Assembly: GCA_963798805.1 (NCBI GenBank)
Contig: CAWCVC010000002.1
Location: forward strand, 868,001 to 932,000
DNA length: 64,000 bases
From: CAVZCK01 sp963798805
GTDB lineage: Bacteria > Pseudomonadota > Alphaproteobacteria > Rhizobiales > Rhodomicrobiaceae
Reading direction: 5' to 3'
The position numbers were made by a program, and so were the translations under genes. This document shows, in pieces, positions 27,296-35,054 of this stretch (its first letter is position 1; every line of letters begins with the position of its first letter). The notes beneath the pieces were generated by a model. It did no database searches and was not told the origin of the DNA. It worked only from the letters and a program-made list of their open reading frames with translations.

Positions 27296-28474
27296 TCAAC
27301 CCTCCTTCATGCGTCTGTCGGCGTTCTTATACATCGGCATCATGGTCCGGAAGATCGTCTGACGCGTTTTTGTCTCGCACTCGATCGTGCCGCCGTGATC
27401 GCCGATGATCTTCGCGACAAGTGCAAGTCCCAGGCCAGTTCCACCCGCCTTGGTGGTGACGAAGGGCTCGAACAGATGCGGCCTCAGTTCCTCCGGTATG
27501 CCGGGGCCATTGTCGGATACGGTGATTTCGAGGGGCAGGCTGACACGCATCTCGGAATTCGGCAGCGAGATGCGCAGGCCGGGCCGGAATGCCGTCGTCA
27601 GCATGATGTGGCCGTCGCCGCGGTTCGGACCGATCGCCTCGGCGGCGTTCTTGACCAGATTGAGAAAGGCCTGGATGAGCTTGTCGCGATTGCCGGCAAC
27701 GGCCGGCAGGGATGGGTCGTAATTCTGTGAGATGGCGACGCCGCGGGCAAAGCCGTTGAGCGCGAGCTGACGCACATGGTCGAGCACGGCATGGATGTTC
27801 ACCGGCTCCAGCTTCAGCGGACGTTCGTCCCCGAACACTTCCATACGGTCGACAAGATTGCAGATCCGGTCGGTCTCCTGGCAGATGAGCTGCGCCAGCG
27901 GTCGGTCGTCCTGCGAGGCGCAGGCCTCGAGAAGCTGGGCGGCGCCGCGAATGCCGGACAGCGGATTCTTCACTTCGTGGGCAAGCACCGCGGCCATACC
28001 GGATACGGAGCGCGCTGCGCCGCGATGGGTGAGCTGGCGCTCGATCATCTGCGCCATCGAGCGCTGCTGCAGCATGACGATGACATGGCCGTCATGGTCG
28101 GGAAGCGGGGCTGCGAAGACATCGACCGGCCGCTGGCTTGCCGCTTCGGGCAGGCCAAGATCGAGGGCATATTCATTGACGGTGGTATTGGTCTGGCGGA
28201 CCTGACTGATCAGCGCTAGTAGCGGACTGGCGAAGGCGATCAGCGAGTTGAGCTTGCGCCGCTTCAGCATGGTCTCGCCAAGCCCGAAAAACACCTCGGC
28301 GGCGAAATTGACGTAGCCGATGCAATTGTCGGGCCGCAAAACCATGACCGGATGCGGTAGAGCCTGGAGCAGATTGTCCGGCGCAATCGGGGAATTCCCG
28401 CCGAAATTTGGCAGGGACTTTCGTTCTTTCGCGTCTATTGGGGCCAAGCGGATCGTCGTCCTAAAAATTTGCAC
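27296..28474 (-). CDS. ntrB: Nitrogen sensor kinase/phosphatase NtrB (NR(II))
   Basis: A 392-residue cytosolic histidine kinase controlled by PII protein. An N-terminal PAS domain (residues ~30-140), the H box LAHEVKNPLSGIRGAAQLLE (His ~166), and N/G1/G2 boxes (NLVKNAAEAIG, VSDNGPGIPEEL, TKAGGTGLGLALVAKI) are present. The start is GTG 28474; no nearby ATG fits better. In rhizobia it is normally preceded by dusB (nifR3); here the upstream 179 bp are non-coding, then divergent ispDF. Confidence 0.95.
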   Translation of the reverse strand: MQIFRTTIRLAPIDAKERKSLPNFGGNSPIAPDNLLQALPHPVMVLRPDNCIGYVNFAAEVFFGLGETMLKRRKLNSLIAFASPLLALISQVRQTNTTVNEYALDLGLPEAASQRPVDVFAAPLPDHDGHVIVMLQQRSMAQMIERQLTHRGAARSVSGMAAVLAHEVKNPLSGIRGAAQLLEACASQDDRPLAQLICQETDRICNLVDRMEVFGDERPLKLEPVNIHAVLDHVRQLALNGFARGVAISQNYDPSLPAVAGNRDKLIQAFLNLVKNAAEAIGPNRGDGHIMLTTAFRPGLRISLPNSEMRVSLPLEITVSDNGPGIPEELRPHLFEPFVTTKAGGTGLGLALVAKIIGDHGGTIECETKTRQTIFRTMMPMYKNADRRMKEG

Positions 28475-28653
28475 AAAAAGACGGCAGTCGACGCTTTCGA
28501 CTAAACCATAGGCATAATATCAGAGCTGGTTGCGTTGTCATCAGAATTTATTGTGCAGTGCACCCTTGCTATTTGGTTGGCAAGCTGTGCCCTTTCTCGC
28601 TAGGTGTTGGGGCAGGGCCGGACGAGCGCCCGCCGAGCCGAGTTGCCTAATCC

Positions 28654-29841
28654 ATGCTCAATGCCGCGATCATCGTCGCCGCCGGACGCGGGAGTCGCGC
28701 CGCCGGAGCAGGGGCGAAACCGAAGCAATATCTGCCCGTGGCCGGCAAGCCGGTGCTTCTGCGCAGCCTTTCGGCCTTTATCGACCATGACAGCATTGGC
28801 CTGGTTCAATCGGTGATCCATGCCGACGACCGGGATCTTTATGACGAGACGGTCCGTGAGCTGAGCTCGGCAAAGCTGCTCCCACCTGTTTCGGGCGGAC
28901 AAAGCCGGCAGCAATCCGTGCTGGCCGGCCTCAGAGCATTGAATCCGCACCGGCCGGATACCGTGCTGATCCATGACGCGGCGCGCCCTTTCGCTCCGGC
29001 GGCCGTTATCGGGGGCGTGATCGACTGCCTCAAGGACGAGGTGGCATGCCTCGCCGGCTTGCCCTTGTCGGACACGCTGAAATCCGAAGAAAACGGGCAT
29101 GTCGCACGTACGATCAGCCGCGATGGCCTCTGGCGCGCACAGACGCCGCAAGGCTTCCATTTCGAGGCTATTCTCGCCGCCCACGAGAAGGCCGCCGCGG
29201 CGGGGCGCGAGGATTTCACCGATGACGCCGCCATCGCCGAATGGCAAGGGCTAAATGTCGCCCTGGTGATGGGCTCGGAGCGCAATGTCAAGCTAACGAC
29301 GGCGGAGGATTTCGAGCTGGCCGAACGATTTTTAGCAGGCGAGGCGCATTGGCGCGAAACCCGAACCGGCACGGGTTTCGACGTTCATGCCTTCGAGCCG
29401 GGCGATCATGTCGTCCTTTGCGGCGTCCGGGTGCCGCATGAGGGCAAGCTTGCCGGCCATTCCGATGCCGATGTCGGCCTGCACGCCCTCACGGACGCGC
29501 TGCTCGGGACGATCGGCGCCGGCGATATCGGCCAGCACTTCCCGCCGAGCGATCCGAAATGGAAAGGCACCGATTCGAGCGTATTCCTGGCGCATACGGC
29601 GCATCTCCTCGCCGAGGCCGGCGCGCGTATCGTCCATGTCGATGTGACATTGATCTGCGAGCGCCCCAAGATCGGCCCGCATCGCGACACCATGCGATCG
29701 AGGGTCGCCGAGATCTTGGGGATCACGCCCGACCGCGTCAGCGTCAAAGCGACGACGACCGAAGGCCTCGGCTTCACGGGCCGGCGTGAGGGCATTGCCG
29801 CCATGGCATCGGCGACGGTCGAGTTGCAACGGAAAGGGTGA
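28654..29841 (+). CDS. ispDF: Bifunctional IspD/IspF isoprenoid enzyme
   Basis: A 395-residue fusion of two MEP-pathway enzymes. Residues 1-~230 are IspD, MEP cytidylyltransferase (IIVAAGRGSRAAGAGAKPKQYLPV, DAARPF, TPQGFHFE). Residues ~232-395 are IspF, MECDP synthase (RTGTGFDVHAFEPGDHVVLCGV, GHSDADVGLHALTDALLG, ERPKIGPH, KATTTEGLGFTGR). Such fusions are typical of Alphaproteobacteria. The gene is divergent from ntrB and followed 4 bp later by the CinA-type gene. Confidence 0.96.
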   Translation: MLNAAIIVAAGRGSRAAGAGAKPKQYLPVAGKPVLLRSLSAFIDHDSIGLVQSVIHADDRDLYDETVRELSSAKLLPPVSGGQSRQQSVLAGLRALNPHRPDTVLIHDAARPFAPAAVIGGVIDCLKDEVACLAGLPLSDTLKSEENGHVARTISRDGLWRAQTPQGFHFEAILAAHEKAAAAGREDFTDDAAIAEWQGLNVALVMGSERNVKLTTAEDFELAERFLAGEAHWRETRTGTGFDVHAFEPGDHVVLCGVRVPHEGKLAGHSDADVGLHALTDALLGTIGAGDIGQHFPPSDPKWKGTDSSVFLAHTAHLLAEAGARIVHVDVTLICERPKIGPHRDTMRSRVAEILGITPDRVSVKATTTEGLGFTGRREGIAAMASATVELQRKG

Positions 29842-29845
29842 GACG

Positions 29846-30361
29846 ATGCGGGAAAAACTCATCAGAGAGGCCGAAGAGGTCCTCGATTTCTGCCGCGAGC
29901 ACGGTTTCACCCTGGCCACCGCGGAATCCTGTACCGGCGGCCTTGTCGCCGCCTATCTGACCCATATTGCCGGTGCGTCGGACATTTTCGAGCGCGGCTT
30001 CGTCACCTATTCGAACGAATCGAAGATCGAGCTTCTCGGCGTGGACGCGCAGATCATCGCCGAACATGGCGCGGTTTCGCGTCAGACCGCGATCGGCATG
30101 GCCGCGGGCGCGATCTGGCGCTCCCATGCAAGCCTCTCGGTTTCGGTCACCGGCATTGCAGGGCCGAGCGGCGGCACCCCGGAAAAGCCAGTCGGGCTCG
30201 TCCATTTCGCCATCGCCCGGGGCGAGTCGGTGTCGAATGACGAGCTTCGCTTCCGCGCGCTGCATCATGAGGAGAATTTCGGCGATATCGGCCGGGCCGA
30301 GATCCGCGAAGCGTCGGTCGAGACCGCCTTCAGGATGCTGAAGCAGGCGGCGACGCTTTGA
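29846..30361 (+). CDS. pncC: CinA-family nicotinamide-nucleotide amidohydrolase
   Basis: A 171-residue stand-alone C-terminal CinA domain. It deamidates nicotinamide mononucleotide to nicotinic acid mononucleotide for NAD salvage. Motifs are LATAESCTGGLVAAYLT with the catalytic Ser-Cys-Thr region, FERGFVTYSNESKIELLGV, and SVTGIAGPSGGTPEKPVGLV. The ATG at 29846 has GGTGAGACG just upstream and is 4 bp after ispDF, so cotranscription is likely. Its 3' end overlaps the convergent coq10 gene by 32 bp. The MoCF half of full-length CinA is absent, which is common. Confidence 0.92.
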   Translation: MREKLIREAEEVLDFCREHGFTLATAESCTGGLVAAYLTHIAGASDIFERGFVTYSNESKIELLGVDAQIIAEHGAVSRQTAIGMAAGAIWRSHASLSVSVTGIAGPSGGTPEKPVGLVHFAIARGESVSNDELRFRALHHEENFGDIGRAEIREASVETAFRMLKQAATL

Positions 30362-30845
30362 CAGCGCCGGACGCCTCGCCGCCCTCCCCTTCCTGCTGCC
30401 GCCCGTAAATCTCGTCGGCCCGCTTTTCGAACGCTGCGGAGAACTTGCGGAAGGCTTTGTCGAAAACCGCGCCCATCAATCCCTGCAGCAGCCGCGAGCG
30501 GAACTCGTAGGCGATCGAGAAGCCGACCTCGCAGCCGGTCTCGCCCACCGGCCGGAACTGCCAGACATTCTCCAGATAACGGAACGGGCCGTCGAGATAG
30601 GCAACATGGATTTCGCGCGCCTCCCGATCGAGAGCTACCCGGCTTGTGAAGCTTTCCCGCAGCATCTTGTAAGCGACCGTCATGGTCGCCGTGATAACAT
30701 CCCGGCCGCCTTCATTCTTGCGGCTTCTCACCTCGAGCGATTGGCACAGAGGCACGAATTCCGGATAGCTTTCGACGTCCGCGACGAGCGCAAACATATT
30801 GTCGGCGCTATGATGCACTCGCCTGGAGGTCTTGAATTGCGGCAC
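30330..30845 (-). CDS. COQ10/RatA-type START-domain protein
   Basis: A 171-residue START/polyketide-cyclase fold protein. Alphaproteobacterial members are annotated as coenzyme-Q-binding COQ10 homologues, thought to chaperone ubiquinone; a related E. coli protein is RatA. Typical elements are TSRRVHHSADNMFALVADVESYPEFVPLC at the start, LDGPFRYLENVWQFRPV and CEVGFSIAYEFRSRLLQGLMGAVFDKAF. The last ~20 residues are a low-complexity Gly/Ala/Ser tail. Its neighbour set lipA … cinA is a conserved alphaproteobacterial order, which supports a housekeeping role over a toxin role. Confidence 0.85.
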   Translation of the reverse strand: MPQFKTSRRVHHSADNMFALVADVESYPEFVPLCQSLEVRSRKNEGGRDVITATMTVAYKMLRESFTSRVALDREAREIHVAYLDGPFRYLENVWQFRPVGETGCEVGFSIAYEFRSRLLQGLMGAVFDKAFRKFSAAFEKRADEIYGRQQEGEGGEASGAVKASPPASAS

Positions 30846-31071
30846 GCGCTTCGCTCAACTCATCTAGCAATGTCTGGGCCTCGCGGTCGGATCTAAACCG
30901 ATACAGCCGCAAGTGGGAACCGAAGTTTTCGAGCGCGGCAAGAATCCTTGGCCGGTGGTCCCTGTTGAAATTCCATCGGTACGGTCCGGATTTCAGTCCG
31001 CATCGGCAACCTGTTGGATGGCATTCTCCCTTTTGGAAAAGGGGCTGCGTGGCCGAGGCGCGGCGCAGCCT

Positions 31072-31587
31072 CTAAGCCGTTCCCTGAGGGTGCAGCACCG
31101 GCATGGCCAGCTCGATTGCGCGCTCCACGGTGATGCCATTGATCTGATCGTGCACCAGCGGATGATCCTGACCCGTCTGGAGCACGAGGAGCGGGCGGCG
31201 CCGATCGTCTTGGGGAAACAGATTGCAGCGCAGGCTCAGACTGCCCGGATAGCCGCCCAGCTCATTGCTCAAGAAGCTGAACATGCCACCGAGCTTGCTT
31301 TGGTCCGTATCATCGAAGGTTTCCCGATAACGCTGGAAGTTAGCCTGGCTGAGAGACCCCCAGACGCCCCATTCGAGCGGCAGCGCCTCGCCGAGAATCG
31401 GAATTTCGAAGACGGTCCGGACAAAGAAATGCTGATCGTCGACAACACAAAAGTCCTTGCCGATTCTGTTCAGCGAGCGCGGGTTTCCACTTTCGTCAAG
31501 GCCCGCCGCCGGTTCCTCATAGATGAGCGCCGGCAGCCCCGAATGCCGCATATTGCATTGCGGGCAATCGAAGGAGAGCCCGTCCAT
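31072..31587 (-). CDS. DUF2199 domain protein
   Basis: A 171-residue protein beginning MDGLSFDCPQCNMRHSGLP, with a single CxxC pair, then FCVVDDQHFFVRTVFEIPILG and WGVWGSLSQANFQRY. This is the profile of the DUF2199 family, which has no known function. It lies 4 bp after lipA in the same direction, so it is probably read from the lipA mRNA. The start at 31587 is chosen because upstream residues overlap the lipA end. The CxxC alone is not a full metal site; partner ligands are not obvious. Confidence 0.8.
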   Translation of the reverse strand: MDGLSFDCPQCNMRHSGLPALIYEEPAAGLDESGNPRSLNRIGKDFCVVDDQHFFVRTVFEIPILGEALPLEWGVWGSLSQANFQRYRETFDDTDQSKLGGMFSFLSNELGGYPGSLSLRCNLFPQDDRRRPLLVLQTGQDHPLVHDQINGITVERAIELAMPVLHPQGTA

Positions 31588-31591
31588 CGGC

Positions 31592-32554
31592 TTACCCCTT
31601 TGCGAGTTGGGCGTTCCGGGCGGCGCGCATCCGGGCAAAATCATCGCCGGCATGATAGGAGGAGCGCGTCAGCGGGCTCGCGGACACCATCAGGAAGCCT
31701 TTGCCAAAGGCGATCTTCTCGTAGGAAGCGAATTCCTCCGGCGTCACGAATTTGGCGATCGCCGCATGTTTGCGGGTCGGCTGCAGATATTGGCCGATTG
31801 TCAGGAAATCGACATCCGCCGAGCGCAGATCGTCCATGAGCTGCAGCACCTCGTTCCGCTCTTCGCCTAAGCCGACCATGATGCCGGATTTGGTGAAGAT
31901 CGTCGGATCGAGCTCCTTGGCCTTCTGCAACAGGCGCAGCGAAACGAAATAACGCGAGCCGGGGCGTATGGTCAGATAGAGCGAGGGCACCGTCTCCAGA
32001 TTGTGGTTGAAGACGTCGGGCCGGGCCTCGACGACGATTTCGACAGCGCCATCCTTGCGCAGAAAATCCGGCGTCAGCACTTCTATGGTGGTGCCGGGCG
32101 AGGCGGCGCGGATGGCGCGGATCACGGCGGCGAAATGCGCGGCTCCGCCGTCCGGCAGATCGTCGCGGTCCACCGAGGTGATGACGACATGCTCGAGGCC
32201 GAGCTTGGCGACGGCGTCGGCGACGCGGCCCGGCTCGGCGGCGTCGAGCGCACCGGGCAGTCCGGTCTTGACATTGCAGAAGGCGCAGGCGCGGGTGCAG
32301 GTGTCGCCCATGATCATCATCGTGGCGTGCTTCTTCTCCCAGCACTCGCCAATATTCGGGCAGCCGGCCTCCTCGCACACCGTATGCAGGCCGTGCTCGC
32401 GGATGATCCCGGCGGTCTCGCGATAGCCGAGCGATCCCGGCGCCTTGACGCGAATCCATTCCGGCTTGCGCTGGATCGGCGTGTCGGGCCGATGCGCTTT
32501 TTCCGGGTGCCTCAGGGCGGCCGCTTTCGTGCGGGCGTCGAGAATGGTGACCAT
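31592..32554 (-). CDS. lipA: Lipoyl synthase
   Basis: A 320-residue radical-SAM enzyme that inserts two sulfurs into octanoyl groups on lipoyl domains. It carries the auxiliary-cluster cysteines CEEAGCPNIGEC, the radical-SAM motif CTRACAFC, and the C-terminal RSSYHAG that ligates the auxiliary cluster. Its substrates here include the lipoyl domains of PdhB and PdhC encoded a few kilobases away. ATG 32554 is the family-length start; an extended frame to 32896 runs into the divergent mscL region. DUF2199 follows. Confidence 0.96.
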   Translation of the reverse strand: MVTILDARTKAAALRHPEKAHRPDTPIQRKPEWIRVKAPGSLGYRETAGIIREHGLHTVCEEAGCPNIGECWEKKHATMMIMGDTCTRACAFCNVKTGLPGALDAAEPGRVADAVAKLGLEHVVITSVDRDDLPDGGAAHFAAVIRAIRAASPGTTIEVLTPDFLRKDGAVEIVVEARPDVFNHNLETVPSLYLTIRPGSRYFVSLRLLQKAKELDPTIFTKSGIMVGLGEERNEVLQLMDDLRSADVDFLTIGQYLQPTRKHAAIAKFVTPEEFASYEKIAFGKGFLMVSASPLTRSSYHAGDDFARMRAARNAQLAKG

Positions 32555-32732
32555 AAGTTTTCCTGCGCGCCTGTTCCCGCCTAAGATAAGCCGCGCCGCC
32601 TGCATATGAAAGCCCTCTTCGGAGCGCCATTGTTCGGGAACCACCGCTGCAATCTGTTGATTCATTTGAATCCGGTAGAATAAATGAAGTATGCGCGACG
32701 GCGCTGATTTGGGGGCTTTAGGAGGATGATCC

Positions 32733-33179
32733 ATGATACGCAAAGAGCTTGAGGAGTTTAAGGAGTTCATCCTGAAAGGTAACGCGTTCGACTTGGCGGT
32801 CGGCGTGATTATCGGCGCCGCCTTCTCTGCCGTGGTCGGCTCCCTGGTCGGGGACATTCTGATGCCGCCGATCGGCGCCATCGTGGGCGGTATCAACTTC
32901 TCGGATTATTACGCCGATCTGACCTCCTTCTTCGGCCTGGCACAGCCGCTTCCCTCGCTCGACGCCGCGCGAACGGCGGGGCACGCCGTCATCGCCTATG
33001 GCAAATTCATCAATGCTGTGATCAATCTGCTGATTGTCGGCTTCGTCATTTTCCTGCTGATCAAGCAGATCAACCGCTTCCGCCGCGAGCCCGAACCGAC
33101 GCCTGACGTTCCGCCTGCGCCGCCGGAGGACGTCAAGCTGCTGACGGAAATCCGCGATCTCTTGGCGAAGCGGGCCTAG
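32733..33179 (+). CDS. mscL: Large-conductance mechanosensitive channel MscL
   Basis: A 148-residue channel that opens under membrane tension as an osmotic safety valve. An N-terminal amphipathic helix (KEFILKGNAFDLAVGVIIGAAF) leads into TM1. The pore region is VVGSLVGDILMPPIG, followed by a periplasmic loop and TM2 (INAVINLLIVGFVIFLLIKQI). The cytoplasmic helix EDVKLLTEIRDLLAKR ends the protein. GGAGGATG precedes the start. It stands alone between lipA (divergent) and lpd (convergent). Confidence 0.96.
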   Translation: MIRKELEEFKEFILKGNAFDLAVGVIIGAAFSAVVGSLVGDILMPPIGAIVGGINFSDYYADLTSFFGLAQPLPSLDAARTAGHAVIAYGKFINAVINLLIVGFVIFLLIKQINRFRREPEPTPDVPPAPPEDVKLLTEIRDLLAKRA

Positions 33180-33243
33180 CGTAAATTCGACGCCAGGACC
33201 CATTAGCGTCTCCATGAGTTCGTGCCATGCTCACAGGTGAGCG

Positions 33244-33273
33244 GCCCCGGGCCTCGCCGGGCTTGCCCGGGGC
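33244..33273. terminator. GC-rich hairpin between convergent mscL and lpd
   Basis: GCCCCGGGC (33244-33252) and GCCCGGGGC (33265-33273) form a perfect 9-bp stem with a 12-nt loop. It lies between two convergent genes, about 65 bp after mscL and 43 bp after lpd. There is no T-run, so it may be a weak bidirectional terminator or only an mRNA 3' end structure. Confidence 0.4.
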
Positions 33274-33315
33274 GACGAGACGTGGGCGCGAGCAAAGCGT
33301 CCTTGGAATACGCCG

Positions 33316-34722
33316 TCAGATGTGGATCACGCGGCCGTAAGCATCGAGCACCGACTCGTGCATCATCTCCGACAGGGTCGGGTGCGGGAAGATCGACTCG
33401 ATCAGCTCGACCTCGGTGGTCTCCAGCGTCTTGGCGACACCGTAGCCCTGGATCAGCTCCGTCACCTCGGCGCCGATCATATGCGCCCCTAAGAGCTCGC
33501 CGGTCTTGGCGTCGAAGACGGTTTTGATGAAGCCTTCCGTCTCGCCGAGCGCAATGGCCTTGCCGTTGCCGATATAGGGGAAGCGCCCGACTTTCACCTC
33601 ATGGCCGGCCGCCTTCGCCGCCGCCTCGGTGAGCCCGATCGAGGCGACCTGCGGCCAGCAATAGGTGCAGCCCGGCACGTTCCTCACATTGAGCGGATGC
33701 ACGCCCTCGACGCCGGCGATCTTCTCGACGCAGAGAACACCCTCATGCGAAGCCTTATGCGCCAGCCAGGGCGGGCCGACGAGGTCGCCGATGGCGTAGA
33801 TGCCCTCGACATTGGTCCGGCAATCGGGATCGATGACAACGTGGCTCTTTTCGACCTTCACGCCCAGCTCTTCCAGGCCGATATTCTCGACATTGCCGCT
33901 GATGCCGACCGCGAGGATCACCCGGTCGACGGTCAGCGTTTCGCTCTTGTCTTTCGCCGGGGTGAGCTTGACCTCGACACTGTTGTCACCGGGTTTGAGG
34001 CTGTCGACCTTGGCGCCGGTGTGGATCTTCATGCCCTGCTTCTCGAAGGCCTTGCGGGCGAAGGCCGAGACCTCCTCATCCTCGACCGGCAGGACGCGGT
34101 CGAGCACTTCGACCACGGTCGTCTTGGCGCCCAGCGTATTAAAGAAGCTGGCGAATTCGATGCCGATGGCGCCCGAGCCGACCACCAGCAGCGATTTCGG
34201 CATGATGTCGGGGAGAAGCGCCTCCCGATAGGTCCAGATCAGCTTGCCGTCCGGCTCGAGACCGGGCAGCGTGCGGGCGCGGGCGCCGGTCGCCAGGATG
34301 ATGTGCTTGGCCGACAGGTCCGGCATCGCCTTGCCGTCTTTTCCCGTGAGCGCGATCTTGCCTTTGCCCTTCAGCTTCGCCGTGCCGTCGAAGACAGTGA
34401 TCTTGTTCTTCTTCATGAGGAAGGCGACGCCGTTCGACAGCCGCCCGGCGACCTTGCGCGAGCGATCGACGATCTTTTTCAGATCGAAGGTGATGTCCTT
34501 GGCGGAGAAGCCGAATTCGTCGAGCCGGTGCAGCAGATGATAGATTTCGGACGATCTGAGCAGCGCCTTGGTCGGAATGCAGCCCCAGTTCAGACAGATG
34601 CCGCCGAGATTCTCGCGCTCGACGATGGCCGTTTTCATGCCGAGCTGAGCGGCGCGGATGGCGGCGACATAACCTCCCGGCCCCGAGCCGATCACCACGA
34701 TGTCGAAAGCCGTGTCAGCCAT
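33316..34722 (-). CDS. lpdA: Dihydrolipoyl dehydrogenase (E3)
   Basis: A 468-residue FAD flavoprotein that reoxidises dihydrolipoyl groups of 2-oxoacid dehydrogenases with NAD. FAD motif VIGSGPGGYVAAIRAAQLG, redox disulfide GGICLNWGCIPTKAL, NAD motif VVGSGAIGIEFASFF and the catalytic His in FPHPTLSEMM are all present. The start at 34722 puts the FAD motif at residue 10, as usual. It belongs to the same functional group as pdhABC but is separated from pdhC by the large OMP gene. Confidence 0.96.
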   Translation of the reverse strand: MADTAFDIVVIGSGPGGYVAAIRAAQLGMKTAIVERENLGGICLNWGCIPTKALLRSSEIYHLLHRLDEFGFSAKDITFDLKKIVDRSRKVAGRLSNGVAFLMKKNKITVFDGTAKLKGKGKIALTGKDGKAMPDLSAKHIILATGARARTLPGLEPDGKLIWTYREALLPDIMPKSLLVVGSGAIGIEFASFFNTLGAKTTVVEVLDRVLPVEDEEVSAFARKAFEKQGMKIHTGAKVDSLKPGDNSVEVKLTPAKDKSETLTVDRVILAVGISGNVENIGLEELGVKVEKSHVVIDPDCRTNVEGIYAIGDLVGPPWLAHKASHEGVLCVEKIAGVEGVHPLNVRNVPGCTYCWPQVASIGLTEAAAKAAGHEVKVGRFPYIGNGKAIALGETEGFIKTVFDAKTGELLGAHMIGAEVTELIQGYGVAKTLETTEVELIESIFPHPTLSEMMHESVLDAYGRVIHI

Positions 34723-34783
34723 GCGTTCTCCCTCGGCTTTTCGGGTTTCTCTTATATCTCCCGAAGATCGCATTCATTCGGGC

Positions 34784-34862
34784 GCTAGTACACCCCGCAG
34801 GAAATCCTAACCCAGTTTGCCGCGGGCGCTTTTAGGATTTCCTGCGGAAAGGGTGTACTAGC
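34784..34862. repeat. 79-bp imperfect inverted repeat upstream of lpdA
   Basis: The left arm (34784-34809) is GCTAGTACACC followed by CCGCAGGAAATCCTA. The right arm (34833-34862) is the complement, with four extra bases between its 15-bp and 11-bp blocks. The spacer is 23 nt. It starts 61 bp before the lpdA start codon, in the gap to the OMP terminator. It resembles a small non-autonomous repeat (MITE- or REP-like) or a strong mRNA hairpin. I saw no second copy in the window and no clear target duplication. Confidence 0.7.
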
Positions 34863-34986
34863 AACCTATTGAATTTAGTACAGCAATAATCCGAGATTCA
34901 CCGCTTCTCCAGCCCGGATTTAAAATGCCTGACCTTCGGGGCAGCGTTTCCGTCCTGAATCTCTGCGTTTTGTTTGCGCGCAAAGC

Positions 34987-35020
34987 AAAACCGGCCGCAA
35001 TCGCCTCGGATTGCAGCCGG
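34987..35020 (-). terminator. Rho-independent terminator of the glycine-rich OMP gene
   Basis: On the minus strand CCGGCTGCAATC (35020-35009), loop CGAGGC, GATTGCGGCCGG (35002-34991) form a 12-bp stem with one G-T pair, followed by TTTTGC. It lies 35 bp after the OMP stop codon. This is the clearest intrinsic terminator in the window. Confidence 0.8.
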
Positions 35021-35054
35021 CTTTCGGTCTGAGCCGCGAGCGGCGCGATGCGCC

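Noticed and set aside
28475..28653. Possible sigma-54 promoter upstream of ntrB (GGCAC and TTGC on the minus strand near 28575-28590)
   Set aside because: The two boxes are only 3 bp apart instead of the required 5, so the -24/-12 geometry does not fit.
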